DNA from: Hippea jasoniae
GTDB lineage: Bacteria; Campylobacterota_A; Desulfurellia; Desulfurellales; Hippeaceae
NCBI RefSeq assembly: GCF_000744435.1
Contig: NZ_JQLX01000012.1
Coordinates: 178,534-242,533 of the forward strand
Direction: 5' to 3'
DNA length: 64,000 bases
Shown here: in pieces, positions 25,648 to 34,888 of the stretch
How the letters are laid out: every line of letters begins with the position of its first letter
Position numbering within the stretch: the stretch's first letter is position 1
The notes under the pieces: generated by a model
What the model was told of the DNA's origin: nothing
What the model saw: the letters and a program-made list of their open reading frames with translations, nothing else
Databases searched by the model: none
Program-made: the position numbers and the translations under genes

Positions 25648-26706
25648 AAAATTTGCGGAATTTTTAAGCCTGTAGATGTAGCTTAGAATTTCTGCTACTG
25701 CTTGATAGAGTTCGGGAGGGATTTCACTGCCTATTTTAACCTTTTGGTAAAGTTCCCTTGCAAGTTGCGGTCTTTCTACTATGGGTATATCGTTTTCTTT
25801 GGCCACTTCTTTGATTTTTTCAGCTATGAGATTTATGCCTTTTGCAACTACCTTAGGGGCGTTCATCTCATTTTGTTTGTATTGAAGGGCTACGGCATAG
25901 TGGGTCGGGTTAGTTACGACCACAGTGGCTTTTTTTACATCCTCCATCATCCTGCGTCTTGCAATCTCCATCTGCATGCTTCTTATTTTTTGCTTTACCT
26001 TTGGGTCACCCTCCATCTGTTTGTATTCATCTTTTACTTCCTGCTTTGTCATCATTATGCTTTTTTCAAATGTGTATTTCTGAAATAGATAATCCAAAAT
26101 CGCCATAAAGATTATAAAGATTAAAATATAAGATACAATTGAGAATGTATCCTTTGCAAGATTAACAAAGACAGTATTTGGCTGTGTTTTGGTTAGATTT
26201 AGCCATATAGGTAAATTGTGTTTTATAAAGATCCACAAGATATAACCCATTACGATAGCCTTTAGAAGTGACTTAACAAGTTCCCCAAATGATTTTAAGG
26301 AAAATAGATTTTTAAGCCCGTTTACTGGATTGATTTTGTCAAATTTAATCTCAAGTGCCTTCGGGGTTATCATAAAACCCACCTGAACGACATTGATTAA
26401 GAAGGCAGCCGCTGTGATTAAAATAAAGAATGGTAAAACAAGCTTTAGTATAAATTCATTTATTGTTTTTAAAAGAATTCCAAGACTTGATAGTTTGATG
26501 TCAAACCACGCTGACATGTTTATGTAATACTCAAACATATTTTCTATAGTTTCAGTCATTGTTTTAGCAAAAAAGTAGAAGAAGATAATAGAAATAAGTA
26601 GCAGGAATGCAGTGTTTAGCTCTACAGATTTAGCTACTTTACCCTCTTCTCTTGCTTCCTGTCGCCGTTTGGGGGTCGCAGGCTCGGTTTTATCCTGATC
26701 TGGCAT
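25645..26706 (-). CDS. flhB: Flagellar export apparatus switch protein FlhB
   Basis: A 353-residue export-gate protein. The N-terminal part begins DKTEPATPKRRQEAREEGKVAKS and has four membrane helices. The cytoplasmic part carries the autocleavage motif NPTH (in VVVTNPTHYAVALQY), where cleavage switches export from hook to filament substrates. Order fliR-flhB with adjoining ends is standard. Confidence 0.95.
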   Translation of the reverse strand: MPDQDKTEPATPKRRQEAREEGKVAKSVELNTAFLLLISIIFFYFFAKTMTETIENMFEYYINMSAWFDIKLSSLGILLKTINEFILKLVLPFFILITAAAFLINVVQVGFMITPKALEIKFDKINPVNGLKNLFSLKSFGELVKSLLKAIVMGYILWIFIKHNLPIWLNLTKTQPNTVFVNLAKDTFSIVSYILIFIIFMAILDYLFQKYTFEKSIMMTKQEVKDEYKQMEGDPKVKQKIRSMQMEIARRRMMEDVKKATVVVTNPTHYAVALQYKQNEMNAPKVVAKGINLIAEKIKEVAKENDIPIVERPQLARELYQKVKIGSEIPPELYQAVAEILSYIYRLKNSANF

Positions 26707-27495
26707 TTAACCCACCTTTATTATTGCATAAAGATATTGAATTGCCTGATGGTAGTAGTTAATTAGCGATTCGGCTGCAAATGTAAATGTAGCACCCAAC
26801 ACCACAAAACCTATTGCTATACTCAATGGAAAGGCCACTATCATTATGTTTATCTGCGGCATTGTTCTTGCAATTAGGCCAAACACCACCTGAGTAATAA
26901 ACAAAGCTATTATTGCAGGGGCAAGCACAGTAAATGCCACTGCAAACATTGTATCGATCATCCTGTTGAGTATTTCAAATAGAGATTGATTGAGAAAAAA
27001 TCCTCCTACGGGTATGGTTTTGAAGCTGTATGCTATGGCTTTTATGTATTCGTAATGTCCATTTATTGCTAAAAAAACCAAAATAGCAAAGATGCTTTCA
27101 AACTCAGAAAGTACTGAAATCTGAATATTCTCCTCAGGGCTTACAACATTGGCAATCGAAAATCCCATATTGAATCCTACAAGCTGTGCACCAATCTCTA
27201 TACCGCTAAAGATAAAATGGATACACAAAGAAAGCAAGGCTGCAAAAACCACCTCTTTTACTGCGGCAAGTCCAAGATACAATGCGCTTAAGTTTTCTAT
27301 GTGGATAAAAGGTTTTGCAACAGGATATAGGGCAAACGAAAGAACCACACAAAAAAGGGCTTTTAGTTGGGCTGGTATGGATGATGATGAAAACACCGGT
27401 GCAAAGACAATAACGGCTGACACCCTCAACAAAACAAACAGAAATATCAAAAAGCTATGGTAAAAGGTGGCAGAGTAAACAATAAGCTCATTCAT
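26707..27495 (-). CDS. fliR: Flagellar export gate protein FliR
   Basis: A 262-residue protein with six or more hydrophobic segments, part of the FliPQR export gate. Family stretches include RVSAVIVFAPVFSSSSIPAQLKA and GAQLVGFNMGFSIANVVSPE. It directly abuts flhB and overlaps fliQ by four bases. Confidence 0.95.
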   Translation of the reverse strand: MNELIVYSATFYHSFLIFLFVLLRVSAVIVFAPVFSSSSIPAQLKALFCVVLSFALYPVAKPFIHIENLSALYLGLAAVKEVVFAALLSLCIHFIFSGIEIGAQLVGFNMGFSIANVVSPEENIQISVLSEFESIFAILVFLAINGHYEYIKAIAYSFKTIPVGGFFLNQSLFEILNRMIDTMFAVAFTVLAPAIIALFITQVVFGLIARTMPQINIMIVAFPLSIAIGFVVLGATFTFAAESLINYYHQAIQYLYAIIKVG

Positions 27496-27761
27496 CTAAT
27501 AAAATTTGGTATAGATGAATATAGTTGAATCATATAATTAACCATTAGTTTAGCCATCCACGGTGCAAGGAATATCAATGCCACTGCCGTTGCTATTATT
27601 TTTGGAATGAATGTAAGGGTCATCTCCTGAATCTGCGTCACAGCCTGAAAGATACTTACTAATAATCCAGCTATTAGACTTACAATCAACAGGGGCATCG
27701 AAAGCAGCATAGTAACCTGCATGGCGTTTTTTCCAATACTAACAACGGTTGCTATATCCAT
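27492..27761 (-). CDS. fliQ: Flagellar export gate protein FliQ
   Basis: An 89-residue protein with two membrane helices. The typical sequence LIAGLLVSIFQAVTQIQEMTL followed by FIPKI is present (given in parts: SIFQAVTQIQEMTLTFIPK). It lies between fliP and fliR as in most flagellar operons. Confidence 0.96.
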   Translation of the reverse strand: MDIATVVSIGKNAMQVTMLLSMPLLIVSLIAGLLVSIFQAVTQIQEMTLTFIPKIIATAVALIFLAPWMAKLMVNYMIQLYSSIPNFIR

Positions 27762-27764
27762 TTT

Positions 27765-28517
27765 TCACCTCATAAAGCTTTTAAAGAGAGACATAACGAC
27801 AAGATTCCAGCCATCTGCAAGCACAAATATTAATAATTTAAACGGTAGAGAAATCATAATAGGTGGTAGCATCATCATTCCCATACTCATCAAAATACTT
27901 GAAACCACCATATCGATAATTAAAAACGGTATATAGATTAAAAAGCCTATCTCAAAAGCCGTTTTTAGCTCACTGACTAAAAAAGCAGGTATTAATATCC
28001 CCATCGATAAGGATTGTGGATTTTTTGGATTCTTTTTGTGGGCTATACGCAAAAACAGAGCAATATCCTTCTGCCTTGTTTGTTTGAGCATAAATGTTTT
28101 TAGCGGTGTTGTGGCTCTGTAATAAGCCTCCTGAAGCGTGATTTGATTTTTTTCAAGCGGTAGGTATGCGTTGTAATAGATGGCGTTTATCTGTGGAGTC
28201 ATGATAAAAAATGTTAAAAAAAGGGCAATACCTATAAGAATCTGATTTGGCGGCATCTGCTGTGTGCCAAGCGCCTGCCTAAGTATGGCAAGCACGATAA
28301 TAATCCGTGTAAAGGATGTCATCATTATAAGAATTGAAGGTGCAAGTGCAAGAACCGTTAAAATTACCAAAAGCTTTATCGATGTTGCTATGGTTGTTGG
28401 ATTATTGGTCGCAGGAAGCGTTATGTTAAGAGAAGGTGCTACAACATTTTGCGAAAAAACAATTGAAGGAATAAGAATTGCTGTAAATATAATTGCAAAA
28501 CTAATCGTTTTCTTCAT
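27765..28517 (-). CDS. fliP: Flagellar export gate protein FliP
   Basis: A 250-residue membrane protein with a cleavable signal peptide (MKKTISFAIIF to about residue 22). Typical stretches are PSILIMMTSFTRIIIVLAILR, here matching in TSFTRIIIVL and RQALGTQQMPPNQILIG, and VVSSILMSMGMMMLPPIMIS. FliP forms the core of the export pore. The ATG at 28517 is preferred over a TTG two codons earlier. It overlaps fliO. Confidence 0.95.
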   Translation of the reverse strand: MKKTISFAIIFTAILIPSIVFSQNVVAPSLNITLPATNNPTTIATSIKLLVILTVLALAPSILIMMTSFTRIIIVLAILRQALGTQQMPPNQILIGIALFLTFFIMTPQINAIYYNAYLPLEKNQITLQEAYYRATTPLKTFMLKQTRQKDIALFLRIAHKKNPKNPQSLSMGILIPAFLVSELKTAFEIGFLIYIPFLIIDMVVSSILMSMGMMMLPPIMISLPFKLLIFVLADGWNLVVMSLFKSFMR

Positions 28518-28821
28518 TATCAAGCTCTTTTAAAAGGGTTATGTTATCTGCTATGCCTATAAGTAGCTCTTTTTTATCTATCTCAACAATGGCAAGTGAA
28601 TGTTTGTTATCCAGATAAAGCCTCCCCTTTAGCCTTAATCTACCCGATGAAAGTTTTGATGGTGAAGAGATTTTTTTTAAAAGATAGAAAAAAACAACTA
28701 TAACACCCAAAACAAGTATCAGACTGCCTAAGGCTTTAAGCGTATAGCTAAAATAGCCAACACCCTCAGCAAAGGCATCGCAGGGGAAAAAGAGAAATAA
28801 AACAAAAAAGAGTTTTTTCAT
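28501..28821 (-). CDS. fliO: Flagellar protein FliO
   Basis: A 106-residue protein with an N-terminal signal-like helix, a second helix (LGSLILVLGVIVVFFYLLKK) and a small cytoplasmic domain (LYLDNKHSLAIVEIDKKELLIGI) typical of FliO. FliO assists assembly of the FliP ring. Position between fliN and fliP supports the call, since FliO sequences are poorly conserved. Confidence 0.87.
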   Translation of the reverse strand: MKKLFFVLFLFFPCDAFAEGVGYFSYTLKALGSLILVLGVIVVFFYLLKKISSPSKLSSGRLRLKGRLYLDNKHSLAIVEIDKKELLIGIADNITLLKELDNEEND

Positions 28822-29102
28822 TTTACATTGAGTTCCATCAGGTCATCTTTTGAATAGATATTTGTAATTCTTATGGCAAATTTGTTGTCCAGAACGATAA
28901 CCTCGCCTGTTCCCAGAGGTTTATTCTCTATATCGATGTTTATATACTCACCTGCCATTTTGTTTGTTTCAACTACATCCCCTTCTTTCCAGTTTAAAAG
29001 GTCTCTGATTGTTACTTTTGCTGTTGCCAGATCAAAAATTAGCTTTAGAGGAATATCGTAGTATTTTTCAAATTCTTTTTTTATCTCTTCAGCTTTTTTC
29101 AT
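28818..29102 (-). CDS. fliN: Flagellar motor switch protein FliN (single SpoA domain)
   Basis: A 94-residue protein consisting of one SpoA domain: YYDIPLKLIFDLATAKVTIRDLLNWKEGDVVE in part (IRDLLNWKEGDVV) and IYIDNKPLG-like INIDIENKPLGTGEVIVLDNKFAIRI in part. FliN forms the lower C-ring and binds phosphorylated CheY or export chaperones. The N-terminal extension seen in many FliN proteins is almost absent. Overlaps both neighbours by four bases. Confidence 0.9.
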   Translation of the reverse strand: MKKAEEIKKEFEKYYDIPLKLIFDLATAKVTIRDLLNWKEGDVVETNKMAGEYINIDIENKPLGTGEVIVLDNKFAIRITNIYSKDDLMELNVK

Positions 29103-29683
29103 TGTATTATAAATGTCAAAAAGTATATTTTTCTTACTACAGGCCTATGCAGTGCCCTATTGATTGCAGTCATTAGCTCATTTTTCAATTCTTCTTTGCC
29201 AGAAATAGACAGTAGATCGTCGGATGTTTTCGATGAAAGGACGGTTATTATTGTATCTTTTATAACAGCATCCTGGAGATTTATACCGGTTTTGTTTTCT
29301 TCGCCTTCTTCTTTTTTTTCCTCCTTTTTGGCTACGGCCTCAAGAAGCACAAGTTTTATTTTTAAATATCTATCACCGCCCACATCAGCAAGGTTTACAA
29401 TTAGCGGCCCAACAACAACAGGTGTTAGATTTGCTTCATTAACATATTCACCCCCGCCATATTCAGGCTGAGGTTGGGGCGGTGGTTCTTCCTGTTTTTG
29501 ATGCTCAACCTGTTTTTCTTTTGGTTTGGCTTCTTCCGTTTTTTTACCGCCCAATACAAACATCTTTACAGCAACACCTGCCACTATAAGTACAACAACC
29601 GCAACGATTATAATCAGCAGCTTACCTTTTGATTTCTTTTTGCCGCCTTCGTTTTCTTTTGCTTCTTCTTTTTCCTTTGCCAT
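29099..29683 (-). CDS. fliL: Flagellar basal-body protein FliL
   Basis: A 194-residue protein with a short lysine- and glutamate-rich cytoplasmic start, one membrane helix (LLIIIVAVVVLIVAGVAV), a proline/glutamine-rich linker and a periplasmic FliL domain (PLIVNLADVGGDRYLKIKLVL). FliL surrounds the stator and raises motor torque. It is the first flagellar gene after gpsA; a short gap of 41 bases with TAAGGAGTC-like ribosome site precedes it. Confidence 0.92.
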   Translation of the reverse strand: MAKEKEEAKENEGGKKKSKGKLLIIIVAVVVLIVAGVAVKMFVLGGKKTEEAKPKEKQVEHQKQEEPPPQPQPEYGGGEYVNEANLTPVVVGPLIVNLADVGGDRYLKIKLVLLEAVAKKEEKKEEGEENKTGINLQDAVIKDTIITVLSSKTSDDLLSISGKEELKNELMTAINRALHRPVVRKIYFLTFIIQ

Positions 29684-29724
29684 ATCTGACTCCTTTTTTA
29701 TTAATTAGTTAACATAAAATTGCT

Positions 29725-30732
29725 TTAAAGTAAATAATTTTCTTGTTTTTTTGGTCTACTCATCAGTGCTGATATGGCATTTAATGGATTTTTGTTTTCA
29801 AATAAAACCTCATAAACCTCACTACAGATAGGCATTTCTATATTGTGTTTTTTACTGAACTCTTTAACTGCCAATACAGTTGATACACCCTCTGGCACCA
29901 TTTGCATGCTATTCAGTATATCGTCTAATTTTTCACCTTTTGCAATCCTTAAACCCACCTGTCTATTTCTGCTTAAGCTGCCCGTGCATGTTAAGATTAA
30001 ATCTCCTATACCTGCAAGTCCGTTGAATGTTTGCTCATCTGATCCAAATGCCAATCCCAATCGTTTCATTTCAACCAAAGCCCTTGTAATCAGACTCGCC
30101 CTTGCATTAAAACCCAGACCCAGGCCATCACTAACACCGCTTGCGATCGCCATTATATTTTTTAAAGCCCCACAGAACTCAACACCCACAACATCTGAAG
30201 ATGTATACACCCTGAAGTAATTTCTGAAAAAGAGTTTTTGAAAAAATTCTGCAAGCTCTAAATTAACCGATGCAACAACAGTTGCGGTTGGTAGTTTCTT
30301 TGCAACCTCTACTGCAAAATTGGGTCCGCTTAAAACAGCGATTCTTTCATTTTCTATTCTTAAGGTTTCTGATATGATTTGGGAGGGTCTTTTGAATGTT
30401 TTGGTTTCGATGCCTTTTGAAAGCGATATAACATAACTGCTTTTATTCAGGATTTTGCCTGTTAATACCGACCTTATAAATTTTGTTGGAATTGCTATTA
30501 CAATAATTTCGCTTTCTTTGAATAGCTTGTCTATATTATTTGTGTAGTTAAGGTTTTTGTTTAGTTGTATATCTTTCAAATAGATATTGTTTATGCCTGT
30601 TTTCTTTAATTGTTCTAACAGTTTTCTGTTTCTTACAAATAGCTTAACATCGTTGTTTTCTGCTAATAAATCGGCTATGGTTGTTCCCCAGCTTCCAGCA
30701 CCTACAACACCGATTTTATACATTTTTTTCAT
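29725..30732 (-). CDS. gpsA: Glycerol-3-phosphate dehydrogenase (NAD(P)+)
   Basis: About 335 residues. The dinucleotide-binding motif is KIGVVGAGSWGTTIA. Further family stretches are LSKGIETKTF, LSGPNFAVEVAKKLPTA, VEFCGALKNIMAIASGVSDGLGLG (in part) with the catalytic lysine, and GLAGIGDLILTCTGSLSRNR. It makes sn-glycerol-3-phosphate for phospholipids. The start may be the ATG at 30732 or the one at 30723 (MYKIGVV); both overlap coaX. Confidence 0.95.
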   Translation of the reverse strand: MKKMYKIGVVGAGSWGTTIADLLAENNDVKLFVRNRKLLEQLKKTGINNIYLKDIQLNKNLNYTNNIDKLFKESEIIVIAIPTKFIRSVLTGKILNKSSYVISLSKGIETKTFKRPSQIISETLRIENERIAVLSGPNFAVEVAKKLPTATVVASVNLELAEFFQKLFFRNYFRVYTSSDVVGVEFCGALKNIMAIASGVSDGLGLGFNARASLITRALVEMKRLGLAFGSDEQTFNGLAGIGDLILTCTGSLSRNRQVGLRIAKGEKLDDILNSMQMVPEGVSTVLAVKEFSKKHNIEMPICSEVYEVLFENKNPLNAISALMSRPKKQENYLL

Positions 30733-31474
30733 AAATAACCTTTAGTCCAAACAGCGTAAGGTATGGCCTGAAGTGGTTTATCTCTGATAGGTGTCTATAA
30801 AAAAGTGCGCTCTCACCACCTGTTATAACAACGGTGCAGTTTGTTTGCATCTCCTTTTTGATTCTTTTAATCATCCCCTCAATCATTGATAGGTATCCGT
30901 AAAACAAACCCGATTGAATACTTCTAAGTGTTGTTCTACCTATAACAGTCTGCGGTTTTTCTATAGGAACGCGGGGTAGTTTGGCTGTTTTTTCAGCTAA
31001 GGCATCAGCTGAAATATTGATACCCGGAGCTATTGCCCCACCGATATATTCACCTTTTTTGCTTATCACATCAAATGTTATGGCAGTTCCTGAGTCTATA
31101 ACAATCAAGGCGTCTTTGAACTCCTCATAAGCGCCAACGGCATTGACAATTCTATCTGCTCCAACCTCCTGAGGGTTGTGGTATAAAATAGGCATTCCAG
31201 TCTTTATACCCGGTCCAACCTCAAGCGGTTCAATATCAAAAACGATCTTTATGGCGTTTTTAACAAGTGGTGTTATCTGGGGCACTACAGATGAGATGAT
31301 TGCTCCTTCAACCTTTTTGTTTAAGCCGTATAGATTGAAGAGGTTGTAAAAGTTTATGCAGTATTCATCCTGTGTGAGTTTTTTGTTTGTGCTGAGCCTA
31401 AAGTTCAAAAATCTATCATTTAGAAATACTCCAATTACGATATTGGTATTGCCTATATCAACCGCAATCAACAT
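30716..31474 (-). CDS. coaX: Type III pantothenate kinase
   Basis: A 252-residue ASKHA-fold kinase that carries out the first step of coenzyme A synthesis. The P-loop-like VDIGNTNIVIGVF, the pantothenate motif GADRIVNAVGA and the IDSGTAITFDVI motif followed by GGAIAPGI are all present. It abuts tyrS (one base apart) and overlaps gpsA. Confidence 0.95.
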   Translation of the reverse strand: MLIAVDIGNTNIVIGVFLNDRFLNFRLSTNKKLTQDEYCINFYNLFNLYGLNKKVEGAIISSVVPQITPLVKNAIKIVFDIEPLEVGPGIKTGMPILYHNPQEVGADRIVNAVGAYEEFKDALIVIDSGTAITFDVISKKGEYIGGAIAPGINISADALAEKTAKLPRVPIEKPQTVIGRTTLRSIQSGLFYGYLSMIEGMIKRIKKEMQTNCTVVITGGESALFYRHLSEINHFRPYLTLFGLKVIYEKNV

Positions 31475-32695
31475 CTACTCAATCTCCACTTTTGCAATCT
31501 TTTTCTTGCCAACTTTTATGATATAGCTGCCTTTTTCTAATTTAAGATTTTCATCGTTGATTTTCTTTTTGTCTATGGAAACAGCGTTTGATTTTATCAA
31601 TCTTTTAGCCTCAGATGTGCTTTTCGTAAAGCTTATATCCTTAAGGAGTCTGCATATCCAGATATTTTCATCTTCCAATTTGTAGTTGATGGTCTGTAGA
31701 TTTTCTGGTATATCGCGCTTTGAAAAGACCTCTTCAAAATAGCGCTGAGCTAAATCGGCTGCCTCTTTTGAGTGAAATCGAGCCGTTATCTCAAAAGCAA
31801 GCAGTTGCTTGGCTTTTTTGGGATGGAGTTTGCCATCTTCAACATCCTGTTTAATTTTTTTGATCTCCTCTATGCTTCTGTCGCTTAAAAGCTCATAGTA
31901 TCGCCACATCAGCTCATCAGAAATCGACATGATTTTACCATACATATCGTTTGGTTTTTCTGTTATACCCACATAGTTACCCAGCGATTTGCTCATCTTT
32001 TGAACACCGTCAAGTCCCTCCAAGATAGGCATCATAAGCACTGTTTGAGGCCTTTGACCGACAAGTTTTTGTAGATGTCTGCCTACAAGCAGGTTAAACT
32101 TCTGATCGGTGCCTCCAAGCTCAACATCAGCTTCCAATGCCACTGAATCATAGCCCTGAAGCAGAGGGTATAAAAACTCATGTATAGAAATCGGTTTATT
32201 AGCTGCAAACCGTTTGGCAAAATCATCCCTTTCAAGCATACGAGCAACGGTCATTGTGGATGCAAGTTTTATTAGATCAACAGCTGAAAGTTTCTCACAC
32301 CAGCTTGAGTTATAGACTACCTTTGTTTTTTTCTCATCAAGGATTTTAAAAATCTGCTCTTTGTATGTTTGAGCGTTTTTTTCTACTTCTTCCTTTGTCA
32401 AAGCTTTTCTTGTTTCGCTTTTACCTGTTGGATCACCAATCATGCCTGTAAAATCACCGATTAAAAAATAAACCTCATGGCCTAAATCCTGAAACTGTTT
32501 GAGTTTTTGGATTAAAACCGTATGGCCTAAATGCAAATCGGGTGCTGTTGGATCAAATCCTGCCTTAATCTTTAAAGGTTTATTTTTTTGCAGGCTATCC
32601 TTTATTTTTTCCTTTAATTCTTCTTCATCTATGATTTCAGCTGCACCGCGTTTAATAATTTCTAACTGTCTTTTTACCTCTTTTTCTAAATCCAT
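31475..32695 (-). CDS. tyrS: Tyrosyl-tRNA synthetase
   Basis: A 406-residue class I synthetase of the TyrRZ-like group. The HIGH-type motif is [11 protein letters not shown], the second motif [11 protein letters not shown], and a C-terminal S4-like RNA-binding domain is present ([18 protein letters not shown] in part). It charges tRNA-Tyr. It lies 9 bases after nrdJ in a long - strand unit. No T-box leader is present, as expected in the middle of an operon. Confidence 0.95.
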   Translation of the reverse strand: MDLEKEVKRQLEIIKRGAAEIIDEEELKEKIKDSLQKNKPLKIKAGFDPTAPDLHLGHTVLIQKLKQFQDLGHEVYFLIGDFTGMIGDPTGKSETRKALTKEEVEKNAQTYKEQIFKILDEKKTKVVYNSSWCEKLSAVDLIKLASTMTVARMLERDDFAKRFAANKPISIHEFLYPLLQGYDSVALEADVELGGTDQKFNLLVGRHLQKLVGQRPQTVLMMPILEGLDGVQKMSKSLGNYVGITEKPNDMYGKIMSISDELMWRYYELLSDRSIEEIKKIKQDVEDGKLHPKKAKQLLAFEITARFHSKEAADLAQRYFEEVFSKRDIPENLQTINYKLEDENIWICRLLKDISFTKSTSEAKRLIKSNAVSIDKKKINDENLKLEKGSYIIKVGKKKIAKVEIE

Positions 32696-32704
32696 CTTAC
32701 CTCC

Positions 32705-34879
32705 CTAACCGCATCGCGAATATCCACAGTTTCTGCAAACTGCGCATCCTTCAACAATCTCAAGAGGAGAACCACATTCAGGACACTCCTCACCTGCTAA
32801 TTTTTTTGGTTCAGCAGGCTTTGCGTCGTGATTGAGGAAATGATCCCTCAACACCTGAGCAATAGCATCGGGCACAGATTTTATCAACCTGCCGTTGCTC
32901 CAGATGGGTTGAGCGCCCGTTATACTGATAAGCGTATTGATTATGCTTTTTACATGAACACCGTTTTGTAGAGCAATTGATATGAGTCTGCCTATTGCTT
33001 CACTGAGAGCAGATATATCACCGCCGGATTTGCCTATATTTGCAAACACCTCAACAGGCTCACCATTAACCGTATTGACTGTTACATAAAGTGTTCCGCG
33101 GGATGTTCTTATCTTTTCTGTAAATCCAGTTAAAACCACAGGTCTAACAAAACTATCTGCTATTTTTTGTTCCTTTTTGGGTGTAACAAGCACCTGATCG
33201 ACTCTTGAGCCATCTCTGTAGACTGTAATGCCTTTTAAGCCCTTTTTGTATGCATAGTTATAAGCCTCTTTTACATCATCTACGGTAACTGAATTTGCCA
33301 TATTAATTGTTTTTGAAACGGCGTTGTCTGTGTATTTCTGAAATGCAGCCTGAATATCTATGTGCGCTTTGTATGAAATATCCATAGCTGTCACAAAGAG
33401 CTTTTTAACATCCTCAGGAATTTCTTCAATACCCTTTAGGCTTCCCCTATTGTCGATAATTTTTTCTGACAAGGCATCTGAATAAACCCCTCTTTCCTTC
33501 AATATATTGAACAGCCTCTCATAAACATACGGTAGCCGTTTGCCATCCAGAACCTGTTTGTAGTAGGCAAGTGCAAATATTGGTTCTATGCCGCTTGATG
33601 CATCAGCTATCATGGATATTGAGCCTGTTGGAGCTATTGTGGTTGTTGTTGCGTTTCTCATAGGTATTTCGTCTTTTGCATAAACACTGTATTTGTAATT
33701 GGGGAAATTACCCCGTTTTTCTGCAAGTTCGCTGGATGCCTTTTTGGATGTTTCTTGAATAAATCTCATAACCTCTTCGGCAGTTTTTACAGCCTCCTGT
33801 GAATTATAAGGGATACCAAGATCAATTAAAAGGTCTGCAAAGCCCATAACACCAAGGCCGATTTTTCTGTTTTTCTTTGTATTTTCCTCTATTTTTTTGA
33901 GTGGATATTTATTTACATCAATAACATTATCCAAAAAATGCACGGCTATTTTGACAACCCTTGCCAGACTGTCAAAGTCTATTGCTTTGTTTTTTACAAA
34001 TTTACCCAGGTTTATAGATCCAAGATTGCAGCTTTCATAAGGCAGAAGCGGCTGTTCACCGCAGGGGTTTGTGCTTTCTATTATCCCCACCTCTTTTGAT
34101 AAGGGGTGTTTTTCATTTATTCTGTCTATAAAGATTATACCTGGCTCTCCGTTTTTGTGCGCACCTTTTGCTATTTCATCCCACACAAAAGAAGCTTTGA
34201 GCTTGCCTGTTGCCTCACCGTTTCGAGGATTTACAAGCTCGTATTCTTCGTCGTTTTCAAGCGCCTGTAGAAATTTATTTGTTATGGCAACAGATATATT
34301 GAAATTGCTGAATTCCCCCTCTTTTTCTTTGCAGTGGATAAAGTCAAGGATGTCTGGATGATCTACCCTTAAAATGCCCATATTTGCGCCGCGTCTTACG
34401 CCTCCCTGCTTGATTGCCTCTGTTGCGCAATCAAAAACCTTCATAAACGAAACAGGCCCGCTTGACACGCCCATCGTTGAGCTGACTATGTCGTTTTTTG
34501 GCCTTAGACGGGAAAAAGAGAATCCTGTGCCGCCACCAGATTTGTGGATTAAAGCGGTGGCTTTCACAGCATCAAATATGCTTTCCATGCTATCATCAAT
34601 CGGAAGAACAAAACAGGCGGATAACTGACCCAGCGGTCTTCCAGCATTAACGAGGGTGGGTGTATTGGGTAGAAATTGCAACTCACTCATTATCTCTTTA
34701 AACTCTTCGTATGTTTTTTGAATCTCCTTTTCATCAGAGGTGTAGAGTTTGTCGGCATCTGCTATAGCTTTTGCCACCCTATCTATAAGCTGATCGGGTG
34801 TTTCTATAATGTTGCCTTCTTGATCTTTTTGCAGGTATCTACTTTTTAATACAACCAATGCATTTTCGGATAATCTCAC
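32705..34879 (-). CDS. nrdJ: Adenosylcobalamin-dependent ribonucleotide reductase (class II)
   Basis: A 724-residue enzyme that makes deoxyribonucleotides without oxygen-derived radicals. Catalytic parts are QLSACFVLPIDDS, GGVRRGANMGILRVDHPDI, the active-site STNPCGEQPLLPYESCNLGSI (N-C-E triad) and TIAPTGSISMIADASSGIEP. The C-terminus has a zinc-ribbon-like array with CPECG and CRNCGYSRCG, holding the redox-active cysteine pair. No ATP-cone is visible at the N-terminus. B12 dependence suits an anaerobe. The start has GGAGG eight bases upstream. Confidence 0.94.
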   Translation of the reverse strand: MRLSENALVVLKSRYLQKDQEGNIIETPDQLIDRVAKAIADADKLYTSDEKEIQKTYEEFKEIMSELQFLPNTPTLVNAGRPLGQLSACFVLPIDDSMESIFDAVKATALIHKSGGGTGFSFSRLRPKNDIVSSTMGVSSGPVSFMKVFDCATEAIKQGGVRRGANMGILRVDHPDILDFIHCKEKEGEFSNFNISVAITNKFLQALENDEEYELVNPRNGEATGKLKASFVWDEIAKGAHKNGEPGIIFIDRINEKHPLSKEVGIIESTNPCGEQPLLPYESCNLGSINLGKFVKNKAIDFDSLARVVKIAVHFLDNVIDVNKYPLKKIEENTKKNRKIGLGVMGFADLLIDLGIPYNSQEAVKTAEEVMRFIQETSKKASSELAEKRGNFPNYKYSVYAKDEIPMRNATTTTIAPTGSISMIADASSGIEPIFALAYYKQVLDGKRLPYVYERLFNILKERGVYSDALSEKIIDNRGSLKGIEEIPEDVKKLFVTAMDISYKAHIDIQAAFQKYTDNAVSKTINMANSVTVDDVKEAYNYAYKKGLKGITVYRDGSRVDQVLVTPKKEQKIADSFVRPVVLTGFTEKIRTSRGTLYVTVNTVNGEPVEVFANIGKSGGDISALSEAIGRLISIALQNGVHVKSIINTLISITGAQPIWSNGRLIKSVPDAIAQVLRDHFLNHDAKPAEPKKLAGEECPECGSPLEIVEGCAVCRNCGYSRCG

Positions 34880-34888
34880 AACAACCTC

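Noticed and set aside
32696..34879. Cobalamin riboswitch before the B12-dependent ribonucleotide reductase
   Set aside because: The gap before nrdJ is only nine bases; the gene is internal to an operon and there is no room for a riboswitch.
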